Source: Hydrogenophaga palleronii_A (GTDB taxonomy: Bacteria > Pseudomonadota > Gammaproteobacteria > Burkholderiales > Burkholderiaceae_C). From it: a stretch of 64,000 nt of DNA. A model generated the notes under the pieces. The model searched no databases and had not been told where the DNA came from. It worked only from the letters and a program-made list of their open reading frames with translations. Shown piece after piece: positions 8,132-15,592 of this stretch; position 1 is the stretch's first letter; each line of letters begins with the position of its first letter. The stretch spans positions 1 to 64,000 of the forward strand of contig NZ_JAVDWU010000010.1 in assembly GCF_031457455.1 (NCBI RefSeq). Direction: 5' to 3'. The translations under genes and the position numbers were made by a program.

Positions 8132-9363
8132 ATGGGGTGCAAAAGGTCGTCCAACACCTCCACCCAGTGCCGCACCGGGGTGGACGTACCGCTTTGCAGG
8201 TGGGTGATGCAGCCGATGTTGGCGCTGGTGATCACGTCGGGCTGAAATTCACCCAGATGGCCGAGCTTGCGGTCGCGCAGCTGGTACGACAGCGTGGGAT
8301 TGAGCACCGAGTACGTGCCGGCCGAGCCACAACACAGGTGGGCTTCGGTCTTCGCCACCTGCACGTTGAAGCCCAGCGCGGCCAGATGGGTCTCCACCCC
8401 GCCCTTGAGTTGCTGGCCATGCTGCAGGGTGCAGGGAGGGTGGTAGCCGATCACCTTCTTCGCATCGGGCACGCTGGCCAGTTTGGGTTTGAGCACAGGC
8501 ACCAGTTCGGGCAAACATTCGCTGAGGTCCTTGGTCAGCAAGCTCACACGTGCGGCCTTGTAGGCATGGGTCGGGTCGTCGGCCAGGATGTGCCCGTAAT
8601 CCTTCACGGTGACACCGCAGCCTGAAGCGTTCATCACGATGGCTTCCACACCCTGCTCCAGCAGCGGCCACCACGCGTCGATGTTGGCGCGCATCTGGGC
8701 CTTGCCTCCCTCCTGGTCGTTGAGGTGGAATTTGACCGCGCCACAACAACCTGCCTCGGGGGCGATCACGGTCTGGATGCCTGCCGCATTCAGCACGCGG
8801 GCCGTGGCGCTGTTGATGTTGGGCATCATCGCCGGCTGCACGCAGCCCGTGAGCATCAGCACCTTGCGCGCATGGGCCTGCGTGGGCCAGCGGCCAGCGT
8901 CCTGTCTGGCCGGCACCTTGTTCTTCAGCGATGCAGGCAACAGGCCACGCACCATCTGCCCCATCTTCATCGCGGGGCCAAACAGCGGCGAAGGCAGCCC
9001 CTCCTTGAGCAGCCAGCGCACGGCTTTCTCGCCCGCCGGTCGCGGCACCTTCTCGTCCACGATCTTCCGGCCAATGTCGATCAGGTGCCCGTAGTCGACC
9101 CCGCTGGGGCAGGTGGATTCGCAGTTGCGGCAGGTCAGGCAGCGGTCCAGGTGCAGCTGGGTCTTGCGCGTGGGCGCGGCCCCTTCGAGCACCTGTTTCA
9201 TCAGGTAGATACGCCCGCGCGGACCATCGAGCTCGTCGCCCAGCAGCTGGTACGTGGGACAGGTGGCGGTGCAGAAGCCGCAATGCACGCACTTGCGCAG
9301 GATCGCCTCTGCCTCGCGTCCGTCGGCGCGGGCACGGTATTCGGGGGAGAGGTTGGTTTGCAT
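8128..9363 (-). CDS. glcF: Glycolate oxidase iron-sulfur subunit GlcF
   Basis: This 411-residue protein has two [4Fe-4S] ferredoxin-type motifs near the N-terminus: CVHCGFCTATCP (Cys 25, 28, 31, 35) and CLTCRNCESTCP near residue 75. Two CCG-type repeats follow in the C-terminal part (EAGCCGAVKFHL and HLCCGSAGTYSVL). This is the GlcF architecture. It passes electrons from the FAD subunits GlcD and GlcE to the quinone pool at the inner membrane during glycolate oxidation to glyoxylate. glcE precedes it by 66 bp; lrgA overlaps it. glcD is not adjacent and is not in this window. Confidence 0.92.
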   Translation of the reverse strand: MQTNLSPEYRARADGREAEAILRKCVHCGFCTATCPTYQLLGDELDGPRGRIYLMKQVLEGAAPTRKTQLHLDRCLTCRNCESTCPSGVDYGHLIDIGRKIVDEKVPRPAGEKAVRWLLKEGLPSPLFGPAMKMGQMVRGLLPASLKNKVPARQDAGRWPTQAHARKVLMLTGCVQPAMMPNINSATARVLNAAGIQTVIAPEAGCCGAVKFHLNDQEGGKAQMRANIDAWWPLLEQGVEAIVMNASGCGVTVKDYGHILADDPTHAYKAARVSLLTKDLSECLPELVPVLKPKLASVPDAKKVIGYHPPCTLQHGQQLKGGVETHLAALGFNVQVAKTEAHLCCGSAGTYSVLNPTLSYQLRDRKLGHLGEFQPDVITSANIGCITHLQSGTSTPVRHWVEVLDDLLHPI

Positions 9364-9429
9364 GTCGGGGCGATAGGGTGGGAGGCAGAGGGCGCTGGCG
9401 TGATGCGGGTCCGGCAGATCCGATAGATG

Positions 9430-10554
9430 TCAACCCATGCGACCGGGACTGAACACACCAGTCGGATCAAATTCGGTACGCAGGCGACGGGTGATGGCTT
9501 CAACGGCGGGTGACTGGGCGTCAAAACGCCGCACATGGGGTGCGCCGTCCGCCCCTGCACGGAACAAGGTGGCGTGACCACCGGCAGCGGCCGCCACTGC
9601 GCGCAACTTTGCAACGGCAGCAGCGGGTGCCCACAACCAGCGCTGTGCGCCGTGCCATTCGACCAGTTGTGCGTACGGCAGATCCAGCACGGGCGCGGTC
9701 TGCGGCAGCGACAGCCGCCACAGGCAAAGTTCCGGCGACGCTGAGGCAAAGAATGGCAGGCTCTGGTCGCGGCAGGCGGCCCAGTCGGGCGCGGCTTGCG
9801 CGGTGTCCATGCGCTGGCCGCCGGCCTCGCGCAGCATGCGTTCGCAGGCCGCTTCCACCGCAGCGACCGCGCCACGCAAGCGAACAAACAGCAGTTCGGG
9901 CGCATCCGGTTGGGTGTCGTCCCGCACCCAGCACGAGGCATTGAGCGGCAGCGGCTGGCCGCCCCAGCGGTGCAACTGTTCCAGCGCGTCGTGCTGGTTC
10001 AGTGTGAACACCAGCGTGGCCTCGGCGGGGGCCGCCGGCAGGACCTTGAGGCTGACGTCGGTGATCAGCCCCAGCGTGCCCATGGACCCGGCCATGACGC
10101 GGCTGACGTCGTAGCCGGCCACGTTTTTCATGACCTGTCCGCCAAAAGTCAGCAGCTCGCCCCGCCCGTTGATGAAACGGCAGCCCAGCACGAAGTCGCG
10201 CACGCCACCCGCAGTGGCACGGGCCGGGCCGGCGAGGCCGGCCGCCACCATGCCGCCCACGGTGCTGCCCTCGCCAAAATGTGGCGGTTCGAAAGGCAGG
10301 CATTGGCCTCTTTCTGCCAGCACGGCTTCCACGTCGGCCAGTGGCGTGCCCGCACGCACGGTGATGACGAGTTCGGTCGGTTCATGATTGACGATGCCCG
10401 CCCACGCAGTGGTGGACAAGGGCTCGCCCTGAACGGGTTCGCCGTAAAACCGCTTGGTGTCGCCGCCGACGATGCGCAACGGTGTGCCTGCGGCGCTGGC
10501 AGCGCGTATCTGGTCGACCAGCTGGGCCGGTTCTGCTTCAACGTGGGCATTCAT
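9430..10554 (-). CDS. glcE: Glycolate oxidase FAD-binding subunit GlcE
   Basis: This ~374-residue protein is a short FAD_binding_4 oxidoreductase lacking the long catalytic part of GlcD. The FAD region includes LRIVGGDTKRFYGEP, then EGSTVGGMVAAGLAGP and the typical YDVSRVMAGSMGTLGLI. The C-terminus keeps GVFSPGRM. GlcE works with GlcD and GlcF in the membrane-associated glycolate oxidase. I used ATG 10554 (MNAHVEAEP); ATG 10563 is three codons upstream and neither has a strong ribosome site. No glcD lies immediately upstream, where a small secreted-protein gene sits, so glcD must be elsewhere. Confidence 0.88.
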   Translation of the reverse strand: MNAHVEAEPAQLVDQIRAASAAGTPLRIVGGDTKRFYGEPVQGEPLSTTAWAGIVNHEPTELVITVRAGTPLADVEAVLAERGQCLPFEPPHFGEGSTVGGMVAAGLAGPARATAGGVRDFVLGCRFINGRGELLTFGGQVMKNVAGYDVSRVMAGSMGTLGLITDVSLKVLPAAPAEATLVFTLNQHDALEQLHRWGGQPLPLNASCWVRDDTQPDAPELLFVRLRGAVAAVEAACERMLREAGGQRMDTAQAAPDWAACRDQSLPFFASASPELCLWRLSLPQTAPVLDLPYAQLVEWHGAQRWLWAPAAAVAKLRAVAAAAGGHATLFRAGADGAPHVRRFDAQSPAVEAITRRLRTEFDPTGVFSPGRMG

Positions 10555-10661
10555 GGCGGACATGGTAGCCGTCGGTGCCCCAGCAGCGCTTGAATTTTTT
10601 GCACACAGCGATGCAATTGCCCGTGGCGCCTGCGGGCCCGCTGCGCCCGCTTTCCATGTTG

Positions 10662-10937
10662 TCAGCTGGCGTGGCCCAAGCACATGCCGGCGTTGGGCTT
10701 GCCCTTGCACTCCCGTTTCAGTCTTCTGGCTCTGGCTGCGGGTGTCTCGTCGGAGGGGGCTTTGATGAAGCGCACGCTGGTGGGAGGACGTGGCGCGGCC
10801 GCACTGGTAGGCGAACCGGGTGTGACAGCGGTGGGTTGCGCTGGCTGTGCCCAGACCGGAGAGCCGGCGAGGCAGACCAGTGCCAAGGCAAGCAGGGGTC
10901 TCAGCGGCGAAGCGTGGCTGGAGCGCAGTGGGTTCAT
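10662..10937 (-). CDS. Small secreted basic protein
   Basis: This 91-residue protein has an excellent ribosome site (AGGAGG seven bases before ATG 10937) and a signal peptide ending near VWAQ. The mature part is Pro/Thr/Ala-rich, then ends with RARRLKRECKGKPNAGMCLG, a short basic two-Cys tail that may form a disulfide in the periplasm. The tail loosely recalls PsiF-type Cys/Lys repeats, but I do not assign that family. It may be the first gene of the transcript reading into glcE, separated by about 107 bp. Function unknown. Confidence 0.6.
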   Translation of the reverse strand: MNPLRSSHASPLRPLLALALVCLAGSPVWAQPAQPTAVTPGSPTSAAAPRPPTSVRFIKAPSDETPAARARRLKRECKGKPNAGMCLGHAS

Positions 10938-11085
10938 GGTGTCCTCCTGATGTTGTGATGTCGCGCGGACATCATAGGGAAGCATCGGGTGGATGCGGTC
11001 TGACCCCTGCCGCTCTGCGGCACGCAGAGCGGCTTCGCGTGGACGGCGAACCCTGGGTCCGCAGAAAGCACGAAAACCCCCGGGG

Positions 11086-11122
11086 CAAAAAAGAGCCCGC
11101 ATGCCAGAGGCGATGCGGGCTC
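11086..11122 (-). terminator. Rho-independent terminator after amtB
   Basis: There is a perfect 10-bp inverted repeat, GAGCCCGCAT at 11093-11102 and its complement at 11113-11122, with a 10-nt loop. Read on the minus strand it is followed at once by TTTTTTGC. This is a standard intrinsic terminator about 68 bases past the amtB stop codon. Confidence 0.85.
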
Positions 11123-11144
11123 AACGTCCAAGGAGATTTCGACA

Positions 11145-11181
11145 CTGCGGGTATCGAGCAACGGATGCTCGATACCCGCAG
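11145..11181. repeat. Perfect 16-bp inverted repeat between amtB stop and terminator
   Basis: The arms CTGCGGGTATCGAGCA (11145-11160) and its exact complement (11166-11181) are separated by five bases, ACGGA. It begins 9 bases after the amtB stop (minus strand) and precedes the true terminator. It has no T-tract of its own, so it may be an mRNA 3' stabiliser, a protein-binding site or a processing hairpin. Confidence 0.75.
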
Positions 11182-11189
11182 GTGAAGGA

Positions 11190-12626
11190 TCAGCGGTTGT
11201 AGGCGGTTTCGCCGTGAGCGGTGATGTCCAGACCTTCGCGCTCGGCTTCTTCCGTGACGCGCAGGCCAATGACCATGTCCACGATCTTGTAGGCGATGAA
11301 GGCCACCACCGACGACCACACCATGGTGATCAGCACGCCTTCGGCCTGGATCAGGACCTGGCTGCCAATGGAGAAGTCGTCGCCACCGGTGCCGCCCAGG
11401 CCAGGCGCGGCAAACACGCCCACCAGGATGGCGCCGATGATGCCGCCGATGCCATGGATACCGAACACGTCGAGCGAGTCGTCAGCGCCCAGCATCTTCT
11501 TGAGGCCATTGACGCCCCACAGGCAGACGAAGCCGGCAACCAGGCCGATGATGATGCCGCCCATGGGGCCCACTGAGCCGCAGGCCGGGGTGATGGCCAC
11601 CAGGCCAGCCACAGCGCCGGACGCAGCACCCAGCATGGAGGCCTTGCCCTTGCCCAGCGCTTCACCGATGCACCAGGCCAGCACGGCGGCGGCGGTGGCG
11701 AACATGGTGTTGATGAACGGCAGTCCGACACCGGTGTTGGCTTCCAGGTTGGAGCCGGCGTTGAAGCCGAACCAGCCCACCCACAGCAGCGAGGCACCGA
11801 CCATGGTCAGCGTCAGGCTGTGCGGTGCCATGGCTTCCTTGCCATAGCCGATGCGCTTGCCCACCATGTAGGCACCCACCAGGCCAGCCATGGCGGCGTT
11901 GATGTGCACCACGGTACCACCGGCGAAGTCCAGCGCGCCCTTGTCGAGCAGGTAGCCGCCCACGCCCCACACCATGTGGGCGATCGGCAGGTAGCTGAAG
12001 GTGAACCAGATGGCGCAGAACAGCAGCACGGCGCTGAACTTCATGCGTTCAGCGAAGGAGCCCACGATCAGGGCGCAGGTGATGCCGGCGAAAGTGGCCT
12101 GGAAGGCGATGAAGATGTATTCAGGAATCTTCACACCGTCAGAGAAGGTGTCGGCCAGCGAGTCGGGGGTGATGCCCATCAGGAACACCCGATCGAGGTT
12201 GCCGATGATCAGTCCCTCGCCTCCAAAGGCCAAGCTGTAGCCGTAAATGGCCCACAGGATGGAGATCAACGAGAACACCACCATGACCTGCATGAGCACG
12301 GACAGCATGTTCTTGCTGCGCACCAGGCCGCCGTAGAAAAGCGCCAGACCGGGCAGGACCATGAGGACGACCAGGATGGTGGAGACCATCATCCAGGCCA
12401 CGTCGCCTTTGTCGACCGTGGGTGCGGCGGCGGCTTCTTCAGCAGCCGGGGCCTCGGCTGCAGCGGGCGCTTCCACGGCGGCCGGGGCTTCTGCGGCAGC
12501 GGGTGCGGCTTGTGTGGTTTCCATGGCCGCAGGCGCTTCGGTCGCCGTCTGGGCAAAAGCGTTGACACCACCAAGGGCCAGACCGAGTCCCAGCATCAGG
12601 GTTGCGATGAGGTTTTTCATATTCAT
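11190..12626 (-). CDS. amtB: Ammonium transporter AmtB
   Basis: This ~478-residue protein begins with a signal peptide (cleavage after AFAQ). A ~45-residue Ala/Glu/Pro-rich linker follows, then eleven hydrophobic helices of the Amt channel. Family signatures are present: FYGGLVRSKNMLSVLMQ, DFAGGTVVHINAAMAGLVGA and FGIHGIGGIIGAILVGVFAAPG, which include the two pore histidines. It imports ammonium and is blocked by PII. The PII gene directly upstream (stop codon 26 bases away) makes this a glnK-amtB operon. The Ala/Pro linker is longer than in E. coli AmtB. ATG 12620 is an alternative start. Confidence 0.93.
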   Translation of the reverse strand: MNMKNLIATLMLGLGLALGGVNAFAQTATEAPAAMETTQAAPAAAEAPAAVEAPAAAEAPAAEEAAAAPTVDKGDVAWMMVSTILVVLMVLPGLALFYGGLVRSKNMLSVLMQVMVVFSLISILWAIYGYSLAFGGEGLIIGNLDRVFLMGITPDSLADTFSDGVKIPEYIFIAFQATFAGITCALIVGSFAERMKFSAVLLFCAIWFTFSYLPIAHMVWGVGGYLLDKGALDFAGGTVVHINAAMAGLVGAYMVGKRIGYGKEAMAPHSLTLTMVGASLLWVGWFGFNAGSNLEANTGVGLPFINTMFATAAAVLAWCIGEALGKGKASMLGAASGAVAGLVAITPACGSVGPMGGIIIGLVAGFVCLWGVNGLKKMLGADDSLDVFGIHGIGGIIGAILVGVFAAPGLGGTGGDDFSIGSQVLIQAEGVLITMVWSSVVAFIAYKIVDMVIGLRVTEEAEREGLDITAHGETAYNR

Positions 12627-12651
12627 GTGCTTTCTTGTTCGGGGAAGGCGA

Positions 12652-12990
12652 TCAAAGCGCTTCGTTGCCTGTTTCGCCGGTGCGGATGCGCACCACCTGT
12701 TCGAGGTCGGTGACGAAAATCTTGCCGTCACCGATCTTGCCGGTGCGTGCGGCGCCTTCGATGGCTTCGATCACACGCTCGACGAGGTCCTCGGAAACAG
12801 CTGCCTCGATCTTGACCTTGGGCAGGAAGTCGACCACGTACTCGGCGCCGCGGTACAACTCGGTGTGGCCCTTTTGCCGACCGAAGCCCTTGACTTCGGT
12901 GACAGTGATGCCTTGAACGCCCATGCTGGAGAGTGCTTCTCGCACTTCGTCCAGCTTGAACGGTTTGATGATGGCTGAAACCATTTTCAC
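12652..12990 (-). CDS. glnK: PII nitrogen regulatory protein, copy 1 (GlnK-like)
   Basis: This 112-residue PII protein starts at a GTG (12990), chosen because it gives the exact family length and has AGGAG seven bases upstream. Key residues are the T-loop GHTELYRGAEY with the uridylylated Tyr51, and the signatures KGFGRQKG and TGKIGDGKIFV. It senses ATP/ADP and 2-oxoglutarate and gates AmtB. It differs from the second copy at only five of 112 positions. A sigma-54-type promoter lies 41-56 bases upstream. Confidence 0.93.
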   Translation of the reverse strand: MKMVSAIIKPFKLDEVREALSSMGVQGITVTEVKGFGRQKGHTELYRGAEYVVDFLPKVKIEAAVSEDLVERVIEAIEGAARTGKIGDGKIFVTDLEQVVRIRTGETGNEAL

Positions 12991-13030
12991 GTCGAACTCT
13001 CCTGTTGGGGTTGTAGGGTCCAGAGCCCCA

Positions 13031-13046
13031 AGCATGATGTGTGCCA
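13031..13046 (-). promoter_or_regulatory. Sigma-54-type promoter of glnK copy 1 / amtB
   Basis: On the minus strand the site reads TGGCACACATCATGCT, compared with the consensus TGGCACG-N4-TTGCW. GG and GC are ten bases apart as required, with only two mismatches. The expected transcript start would be about 30 bases before the GTG start. This fits NtrC-controlled glnK-amtB operons. Confidence 0.7.
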
Positions 13047-13220
13047 GAAAGGTAAAAATTCGTTCCAGCAGGGGCGAGCTCGCACCATTTTGTGCACCCA
13101 AATGCACGATAAGCACGACCGAGGGGGGAGGACGCCCGTCTTCCCGTTTCCCTGTCGGTTCAGATGGTCAGGCCGATGAAGGCGCGGGCGGCCCAAGCCC
13201 CAGGCCGCCGGCTTCAATGG

Positions 13221-13559
13221 TCAAAGGGCCTCTTTGCCGGTTTCACCCGTGCGGATCCGGACCACCTGCTCCAGATCGCTGACAAAGATCTTTCCATCAC
13301 CGATCTTGCCGGTGCGTGCCGCAGCTTCAATCGTTTCGATCACACGCTCGACGAGGTCTTCAGAGACAGCGGCCTCGATCTTGACCTTGGGCAGGAAATC
13401 GACCACGTACTCGGCGCCGCGGTACAACTCGGTGTGCCCCTTCTGACGACCAAAGCCCTTGACTTCGGTCACGGTGATGCCTTGAACGCCCATGCTGGAG
13501 AGTGCTTCTCGCACTTCGTCGAGTTTGAACGGCTTGATGATGGCGGTGACCATTTTCAT
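13221..13559 (-). CDS. glnK: PII nitrogen regulatory protein, copy 2
   Basis: This 112-residue PII protein starts with MKMVTAIIKPFKLDEV at ATG 13559. The T-loop Tyr51 and the ATP-binding TGKIGDGKIFV are intact. It is almost identical to copy 1, including at the DNA level, which points to recent duplication or gene conversion. It lies about 230 bp upstream of copy 1 on the same strand and has its own sigma-54-like promoter. One copy could serve AmtB and the other GlnE/NtrB-type partners, but the sequences give no basis for saying which. Confidence 0.92.
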   Translation of the reverse strand: MKMVTAIIKPFKLDEVREALSSMGVQGITVTEVKGFGRQKGHTELYRGAEYVVDFLPKVKIEAAVSEDLVERVIETIEAAARTGKIGDGKIFVSDLEQVVRIRTGETGKEAL

Positions 13560-13643
13560 GGGGTGATCCCTCTGCTGGAAGTTCAGAAAGGCGCCCTGCC
13601 CTGGGGCCTGCCGCCGGCTTTGCTGCATTCGCCGACAACATCA

Positions 13644-13659
13644 TGCAGGGACCATGCCA
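13644..13659 (-). promoter_or_regulatory. Sigma-54-type promoter of glnK copy 2
   Basis: On the minus strand the site reads TGGCATGGTCCCTGCA: the -24 TGG and -12 TGC elements with the ten-base GG-to-GC spacing and two mismatches to consensus. It predicts a leader of about 74 bases. Confidence 0.65.
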
Positions 13660-13798
13660 TAACCGCGGCCGAGCAGGAATGCCATCCCGCCGACGCCCCC
13701 GACCCACCACGTCCCCCAAATTTGGGGTGGGTTTGCGCCGTCCATGTGCCATGATTTCCGGTTCGGCGCACCACGTGCGCCATCACACCAAAAGCGTG

Positions 13799-13815
13799 CG
13801 CACCAACCAAGTGCA
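13799..13815. promoter_or_regulatory. NtrC-like enhancer site
   Basis: The site reads CGCACCAACCAAGTGCA, compared with the NtrC consensus TGCACY-N5-RGTGCA, with one mismatch (first base). It lies about 155 bp upstream of the sigma-54-like promoter of glnK copy 2, a normal enhancer distance. It is in the divergent glnK/comM intergenic region, so it could in principle also affect comM. Confidence 0.55.
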
Positions 13816-13878
13816 TGCCTCGAATGACCGTAAATCGGACCGCTGGAGGCAGGAAACGCACCAAATCAGGGAGGAATC

Positions 13879-15441
13879 ATGAGCTTGTCGCTGGTGCACA
13901 GCCGCGCGTTGCTGGGGCTTGAGGCCCGCCCGGTCTGTGTCGAGGTCCATCTGGCCAACGGTCTGCCCAGCTTCACCCTGGTAGGGCTGGCCGATACCGA
14001 AGTCAAGGAAGCGCGTGAACGGGTCCGGTCGGCCATTGCCAACAGCGGGCTTGAATTCCCCAGCAACAAGCGCATCACGGTCAACCTTGCCCCGGCCGAC
14101 CTGCCCAAGGATTCGGGGCGCTTCGACCTGCCGATCGCGCTGGGCATCCTGGCGGCCAGCGGCCAGATCAGCGCCGCACGCCTGGCTGGCTGGGAGTTTG
14201 CGGGTGAGCTGTCCTTGGGGGGCGAGTTGCGCCCGGTGCGCGGCGCGCTGGCCATGAGCCTGGCCCTGCACCGTTCCCAGACAGGTCAGGACGGCGCCAC
14301 GCCGGCCACCCGGCTGGTGCTGCCCCCAGGCAGTGCCGAAGAAGCCGCCCTGGTCCCGGAGGCACAGATATACCGCGCACACCACCTGCTGGATGTGATC
14401 GCCCACTTTCTGCCTGAATCGCAAAATGCAACCGAACCACCGCCAGACAATGGTGGCTGGCAACGGCTGGAGCCCACCAGCGCCGGGCGCCTGCCCCACT
14501 ACGCCGATCTGGCCGACGTGAAAGGCCAGATCGCGGCCAAGCGGGCGCTGGAGATTGCGGCCGCCGGCGGCCACAGTCTGTTGATGATGGGGCCACCGGG
14601 ATCGGGCAAGTCCATGCTGGCCCAGCGCTTTGCGGGCCTGCTGCCCCCGATGAGCACGCTGGAGGCCCTGGAGTCGGCGGCCGTGGCCTCGCTGGCGGGG
14701 CGCTTTTCACTGGAACGCTGGGCGCAGCGCCCCACCTGTGCACCCCATCACAGTGCCAGTGCCGTGGCACTGGTGGGCGGTGGGTCACCGCCCAAACCGG
14801 GTGAAATCTCGCTGGCGCACCACGGCGTGCTGTTTCTGGATGAACTGCCCGAATTTCCACGCGCCGCGCTTGAAGCCTTGCGCGAACCCCTGGAAAGCGG
14901 CCACATCCGCATCTCACGCGCAGCCATGCAAAGCGAGTTTCCGGCCCGATTCCAGCTGATTGCCGCGATGAACCCATGCCCTTGCGGATTTCTCGGCCAC
15001 CCGACCAAGGCCTGCCGCGACACGCCCGACCAGATCGCGCGCTACCAGAGCAAGCTCAGCGGCCCGCTGCTGGACCGCATCGACCTGCACGTGGAAGTGC
15101 CCGCGCTGCCAGCCGACGACCTGCTGCAAGGCCCGCCGGGTGAACCCAGCAGCGCGGTGCGCGAACGTGTGCAGACCGCTCGCGACCGCGCCCACAGCCG
15201 CCAGGGCCAGCCCAACCAAGCCTTGACCGGCCAGGCTCTGGATGAACACGTGCTGGCCGAACCCTCCGCCCTGAAGTTCCTCAACACCGCGGCCGCCCGC
15301 CTGGGCTGGAGCGCGCGCAGCACCCATCGCGCCCTGCGTGTGGCGCGCACCATCGCCGACCTGGCGGGCACCCAGAACGTGAGCGCCAGTCACGTGGCGG
15401 AAGCGGTGCAGTACCGGCGGGTGTTGCGTCAGGCGCCTTGA
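13879..15441 (+). CDS. comM: ComM/YifB family Mg-chelatase-like AAA+ ATPase
   Basis: This 520-residue protein has the YifB order: an N-terminal Lon-protease-like domain (SLVHSRALLGLEARPV, then LPSFTLVGLADTEVKEARERVRSA), a ChlI-type AAA+ core with Walker A GPPGSGKS near 237 and Walker B GVLFLDELPEF, and a C-terminal helical domain. The signature NPCPCGFLGHP is present. ComM is a hexameric helicase that promotes branch migration during natural transformation (known from Vibrio and Acinetobacter). The GGAGG ribosome site is at spacing 6. It is divergent from the PII gene. Confidence 0.92.
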   Translation: MSLSLVHSRALLGLEARPVCVEVHLANGLPSFTLVGLADTEVKEARERVRSAIANSGLEFPSNKRITVNLAPADLPKDSGRFDLPIALGILAASGQISAARLAGWEFAGELSLGGELRPVRGALAMSLALHRSQTGQDGATPATRLVLPPGSAEEAALVPEAQIYRAHHLLDVIAHFLPESQNATEPPPDNGGWQRLEPTSAGRLPHYADLADVKGQIAAKRALEIAAAGGHSLLMMGPPGSGKSMLAQRFAGLLPPMSTLEALESAAVASLAGRFSLERWAQRPTCAPHHSASAVALVGGGSPPKPGEISLAHHGVLFLDELPEFPRAALEALREPLESGHIRISRAAMQSEFPARFQLIAAMNPCPCGFLGHPTKACRDTPDQIARYQSKLSGPLLDRIDLHVEVPALPADDLLQGPPGEPSSAVRERVQTARDRAHSRQGQPNQALTGQALDEHVLAEPSALKFLNTAAARLGWSARSTHRALRVARTIADLAGTQNVSASHVAEAVQYRRVLRQAP

Positions 15442-15592
15442 ACCCTGTGCCGTGAAACCGGCATGTTGAGTCCACATCCGAGTCAAACGCCGGTCCAGCG
15501 TCATTGCCCCTGAAGCTCCCGTCATTCGAACGTGCGACTGCTGGTAAGGTGCTCCCCTTTTCGCTGTTCCCGTTCGCAATGAGGAGATTGCC

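Noticed and set aside
13081..13106. GCACC/GTGCAC half-sites upstream of glnK copy 1 as an NtrC pair
   Set aside because: The half-site spacing is off by one base from the NtrC consensus, so this was not listed as a site.
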